A DNA stretch of 19,280 nt from Mesorhizobium amorphae. GTDB lineage: Bacteria; Pseudomonadota; Alphaproteobacteria; Rhizobiales; Rhizobiaceae. Of the stretch, positions 16,939-19,280 are shown piece by piece (position 1 is the stretch's first letter; each line of letters opens with the position of its first letter). A model generated the notes under the pieces. The model made no database searches and had not been told where the DNA came from. It was given only the letters and a program-made list of their open reading frames with translations. The stretch is taken from positions 1 through 19,280 of the forward strand of contig QFNI01000065.1 of the NCBI GenBank assembly GCA_003240775.1. Reading direction: 5' to 3'. The position numbers and the translations under genes are program-made.

Positions 16939-16967
16939 TTGGCCTTGCCCAGGCCGCACCCTAGAAT
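16939..16967 (+). promoter_or_regulatory. Probable sigma-70 promoter for the lipoprotein gene
   Basis: TTGGCC (16939-16944, four of six matches to TTGACA) and TAGAAT (16962-16967, five of six matches to TATAAT) are separated by 17 bases, the ideal spacing. Initiation near 16974 would leave a leader of about 37 bases before ATG 17011, whose ribosome site is GGGGA (17001-17005). It lies in the only intergenic gap of any size on the + strand between the T6SS operon and the lipoprotein gene, suggesting that this gene is transcribed separately from the operon. Judged by eye only. Confidence 0.5.
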
Positions 16968-17010
16968 CGCAAATGTATGGGCATGGGCTGCCTGGGCACG
17001 GGGGAACTGC

Positions 17011-18159
17011 ATGCATAGCATCGGCGGTGCGTCGAACACCGGTCGCAGGCTCGGCCGGGCTCTGCCGCTGATCAGCATTTTGGCACTTCTGGCTGGATGT
17101 GCCACTTCGGGGTCGGGCCCGACCTCCGGCGCGGTCGAAAGCTCCGCGCGCACGGGCAGCCAAGCCAAGTTTCCCGTGGTCGAGCTCGGCGCCTTCCCGC
17201 TGGCCTACTCCGACGAGCGCACGGGTGACGGCTTGGCGGCTCTGGCGGGGCGTCGCTTCAACGGATCGCTCCTGCGCCCCGGCGACACGATCAACGTCAA
17301 GATCTTCGACACCGGCACCGATGGGCTGATCTCGTCGGCCGACAGCAAGGCTCTCGAATTGGGGACCTTCCGCGTTGAGCAGAACGGCACCGTCAATCTG
17401 CCGTTCGCTGGCCGTGTACGTGCCGCCGGCAGCTCGGCATCGGCTCTCCAGGAAAGGATCGCCGGCAGCCTCAAGAATTCTTCGGTTTCGCCTCAGGCGT
17501 CGGTCTTCGTGTCCGAGCAAAATTCCACGGGCTTCACGGTCAGCGGAGACGTGAAGGACGCCGGTCGATTCGGCCTGTCGCCGCAGGGCGAGCGCGTGCT
17601 GGATGCGATCGCTCTCGCAGGTGGGCCCGCCTCCCCGCCCGGTGAGCTCGAGGTAACGGTGCTGCGCGGTTCGCACAGCGCGAGCGCCTCGCTCGAGCGC
17701 GTTCTCTCCGAGCCGCGCCAGAACATCTACGTCCAGCCCAACGACCAGATCTTCGTTCGCCGCCAGGCATCGAGCTTCACGTCGTTCGGAGCGTTCAAGA
17801 GCCCCGGCGAATTCAATTTCGAGCCGGGACGCCTTTCCATGGCGCAGGCCGTGGCGCGTTCGGGCGGCTTGCTGGACGATCGCGCGAACCCCAGCAAGGT
17901 CTATCTGTTCCGCCAGGAGCCGGCTGCCGTGGCGCGTTCGCTTGGCGTTTTGCCGCCGAACGCGCCACAAGTGGGATCGGTGCCGATGGTGTATCTGGTG
18001 GACATGAGCAAGACGCCAGCATTCTTCCAGATGCAGGGTTTCCCGATGCGTGCGGGCGACGTGCTCTACGTGCCGAACTCGCGGACGGCGGACCTGGGCA
18101 AGGCCTTCCAGATTTTCCAGAAGTCGCAGCCGACCGCAGCGGCCCCATTGCCGCAGTGA
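17011..18159 (+). CDS. Polysaccharide-export family outer-membrane lipoprotein (Wza-like, SLBB domains)
   Basis: A 382-residue protein. ATG 17011 was chosen over the longer frame because GGGGA (17001-17005) precedes it and it begins a proper lipoprotein signal: basic GRRLGR, hydrophobic core, then lipobox LLAGC with the lipidated cysteine at 30. Ala at +2 favours the outer membrane. The polysaccharide-export domain contains LRPGDTINVKIFD (88-100) and FRVEQNGTVNLPFAGRV. Two SLBB segments follow (VSGDVKDAGRFGL and FGAFKSPGEFNF), with a C-terminal MRAGDVLYVPN. Wza-type proteins form outer-membrane channels for exopolysaccharide or capsule, normally with a Wzc-type tyrosine kinase. No kinase, glycosyltransferase or Wzx/Wzy gene is nearby, so it is an orphan here. 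Its substrate is unknown. A functional link with the T6SS is only a possibility. Confidence 0.88.
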   Translation: MHSIGGASNTGRRLGRALPLISILALLAGCATSGSGPTSGAVESSARTGSQAKFPVVELGAFPLAYSDERTGDGLAALAGRRFNGSLLRPGDTINVKIFDTGTDGLISSADSKALELGTFRVEQNGTVNLPFAGRVRAAGSSASALQERIAGSLKNSSVSPQASVFVSEQNSTGFTVSGDVKDAGRFGLSPQGERVLDAIALAGGPASPPGELEVTVLRGSHSASASLERVLSEPRQNIYVQPNDQIFVRRQASSFTSFGAFKSPGEFNFEPGRLSMAQAVARSGGLLDDRANPSKVYLFRQEPAAVARSLGVLPPNAPQVGSVPMVYLVDMSKTPAFFQMQGFPMRAGDVLYVPNSRTADLGKAFQIFQKSQPTAAAPLPQ

Positions 18160-18410
18160 GTGTCATGGGCTGTGGGTCGGCTCCTTGAACTGATCGACGC
18201 CCACCCGCGATGTTGACCGAGGCACTTGGCTCTTCGGGCCGCGTTCATGCTTGGCGGGCTGGCTCTTTTTCTGACTGAGGTCTGGGTTGAGCAATAGCTC
18301 TCTCCCCTTCTCCGCCTCTTCCGATGTTGTTAGCTGGCCTTCAGCCCCCTGCCGCGCTTTGCGTTGTTGCAGGACTGGGTTCTTTCCCACCGACGTTCCA
18401 ACAACTTCGC
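18160..18410. other. Intergenic region between the lipoprotein gene and the rRNA operon, no gene seen
   Basis: Together with the hairpin region that follows, this is a 321-base gap, visibly less GC-rich than the coding sequence. No frame here shows the G/C third-position bias of the neighbouring genes. A 75-codon - strand frame (18163-18390, GTG start) has no recognisable motif or good ribosome site. A short T-run occurs near 18272 (CTCTTTTTCT) without a convincing stem before it. I see no tRNA, repeat array or insertion-sequence end. Confidence 0.5.
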
Positions 18411-18448
18411 CGCCGTGAGCGCCACGGGTTTTCGTGTCGCTTACGGCG
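18411..18448. terminator. Strong hairpin between convergent transcripts, likely terminator
   Basis: CGCCGTGAGCG (18411-18421) pairs with CGCTTACGGCG (18438-18448), and CACG (18423-18426) pairs with CGTG (18433-18436) around a six-base loop. In + strand RNA this gives about 15 pairs including one G-U, with one mismatch, followed by the U-rich TTTGTGTTGTCT, as in factor-independent termination of the lipoprotein gene. On the - strand it begins 32 bases after the tRNA-Met 3' end, an apt place for the rRNA operon terminator, but there the tail is poor in U. It may work in both directions. Confidence 0.6.
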
Positions 18449-18480
18449 TTTGTGTTGTCTGGCGTGTTGTAAGTTGGGTT

Positions 18481-18557
<77 letters not shown>

Positions 18558-18605
18558 GAAGGGAGGGTTCTGTTTTATCGTTGAGAAGCAAACATGCATT
18601 TGGCA

Positions 18606-18723
18606 GACCTGGCAGCGACCTACTCTCCCGCGTCTTGAGACGAAGTACCATCAGCGCTGGAGCGTTTCACGGCCGAGTTCGGAATGGGATCGGGTGCAGC
18701 CGCTCCGCCATGACCACCAGGTC
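18606..18723 (-). rRNA. rrf: 5S ribosomal RNA
   Basis: The - strand reads GACCTGGTGGTCATGGCGG at its 5' end, has CCCGATCCCATTCCGAACTC in the loop B/C region, and ends in GAGTAGGTCGCTGCCAGGTC. The terminal GACCTGG and CCAGGTC pair to form helix I. The length of about 118 bases is normal; exact mature ends may differ by a few bases, with the 3' end possibly reaching 18602. It sits between 23S and tRNA-fMet in the same orientation, as part of one rRNA operon. Confidence 0.96.
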
Positions 18724-18931
18724 GGCAAAAGGCATATTTGATCGAGAAGCTGGTTTGTTTTCGTGCTGTGTTCACAGGGAATGTTTCACCCAAAGCCGCC
18801 CAGCGCCTTCGGAGCTCTGCTCCGCAAGGCCAAGCGGCCGTCGCGACACGTGTCGCGCCCCGTCCGGAGGCCGTCAGGCCGCGAGGACAGAGAGAATGAT
18901 CGTTCCTCGTGCCATGGGCACAAGGAATGAG
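18724..18931 (-). other. 23S-5S internal transcribed spacer with several hairpins
   Basis: This transcribed spacer of about 208 bases separates 23S from 5S. It contains a hairpin at 18805-18830 (GCCTT-c-GGAG pairing with CTCC-gc-AAGGC), a perfect 16-base palindrome at 18842-18857 (CGCGACACGTGTCGCG), and the left arm of a hairpin at 18898-18938 that reaches the 23S 3' end. Such stems are plausible substrates for RNA processing enzymes. No tRNA or coding sequence is present. Frames that read through here are not supported. Confidence 0.8.

Positions 18932-19280
<349 letters not shown>

Noticed and set aside
16931..16950. CAAGG/CCTTG short stem as operon terminator
   Set aside because: Only five base pairs, no U-tract, and it overlaps the better supported -35 element.
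18163..18390. A 75-codon - strand frame between the rRNA operon and the lipoprotein gene
   Set aside because: GTG start without a clear ribosome site, no G/C third-position bias, no recognised motif, and it would require transcription past the likely terminator.

Overview
The window is the greater part of an imp-type type VI secretion (T6SS) operon on the + strand, followed by one lipoprotein gene of the polysaccharide-export family and, convergent on the - strand, the tail of an rRNA operon (23S 3' end, 5S, initiator tRNA-Met). Three things point to an alphaproteobacterium of the order Hyphomicrobiales (Rhizobiales): the GC-rich coding sequence with strong G/C third positions, the rRNA order 23S-5S-tRNA-fMet, and a gene order that matches the imp operon of Rhizobium leguminosarum and Agrobacterium tumefaciens (impB to impN). 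The genus cannot be resolved from what is visible.

Layout. Positions 1-153 hold the last 50 codons of tssB. Then come tssC (181-1662), a second tssC-like gene (1673-3082), tagJ/impE (3079-3876), tssE (3869-4381), tssF (4371-6146), tssG (6143-7129), fha (7129-8370), tssK (8367-9704), tssL with a C-terminal OmpA-like domain (9701-11179), tssM (11176-14664), a tagF-PP2C fusion (14664-15986) and ppkA (15983-16873). From tagJ to ppkA every junction overlaps by 1-11 bases, so the block reads as one translationally coupled transcript. A probable sigma-70 promoter at 16939-16967 drives a 382-residue outer-membrane lipoprotein gene (17011-18159). A 321-base gap follows. It holds a strong hairpin (18411-18448) that may serve as terminator for the lipoprotein gene, the rRNA operon, or both. 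The - strand then carries tRNA-fMet (18481-18557), 5S (about 18606-18723), a structured spacer and the 23S 3' end (about 18932 to the window edge).

How the genes work together. TssB/TssC form the contractile sheath. TssE, F, G and K form the baseplate. TssL and TssM anchor it to the inner membrane, and TssL also appears able to grip peptidoglycan. TagJ is a sheath accessory. PpkA, Fha and TagF-PP2C form the post-translational control module (threonine kinase, phosphothreonine reader, repressor). Hcp, VgrG, TssA, ClpV and effectors are not in the window and probably lie upstream. TssJ is also absent.

I see no wholly new system. The unusual points are: a PP2C domain in the TagF fusion that has lost most metal-binding residues; a second TssC lacking the N-terminal segment where ClpV usually binds; a compact kinase with an atypical ATP loop; and an orphan outer-membrane lipoprotein beside a T6SS with no TssJ gene in view.
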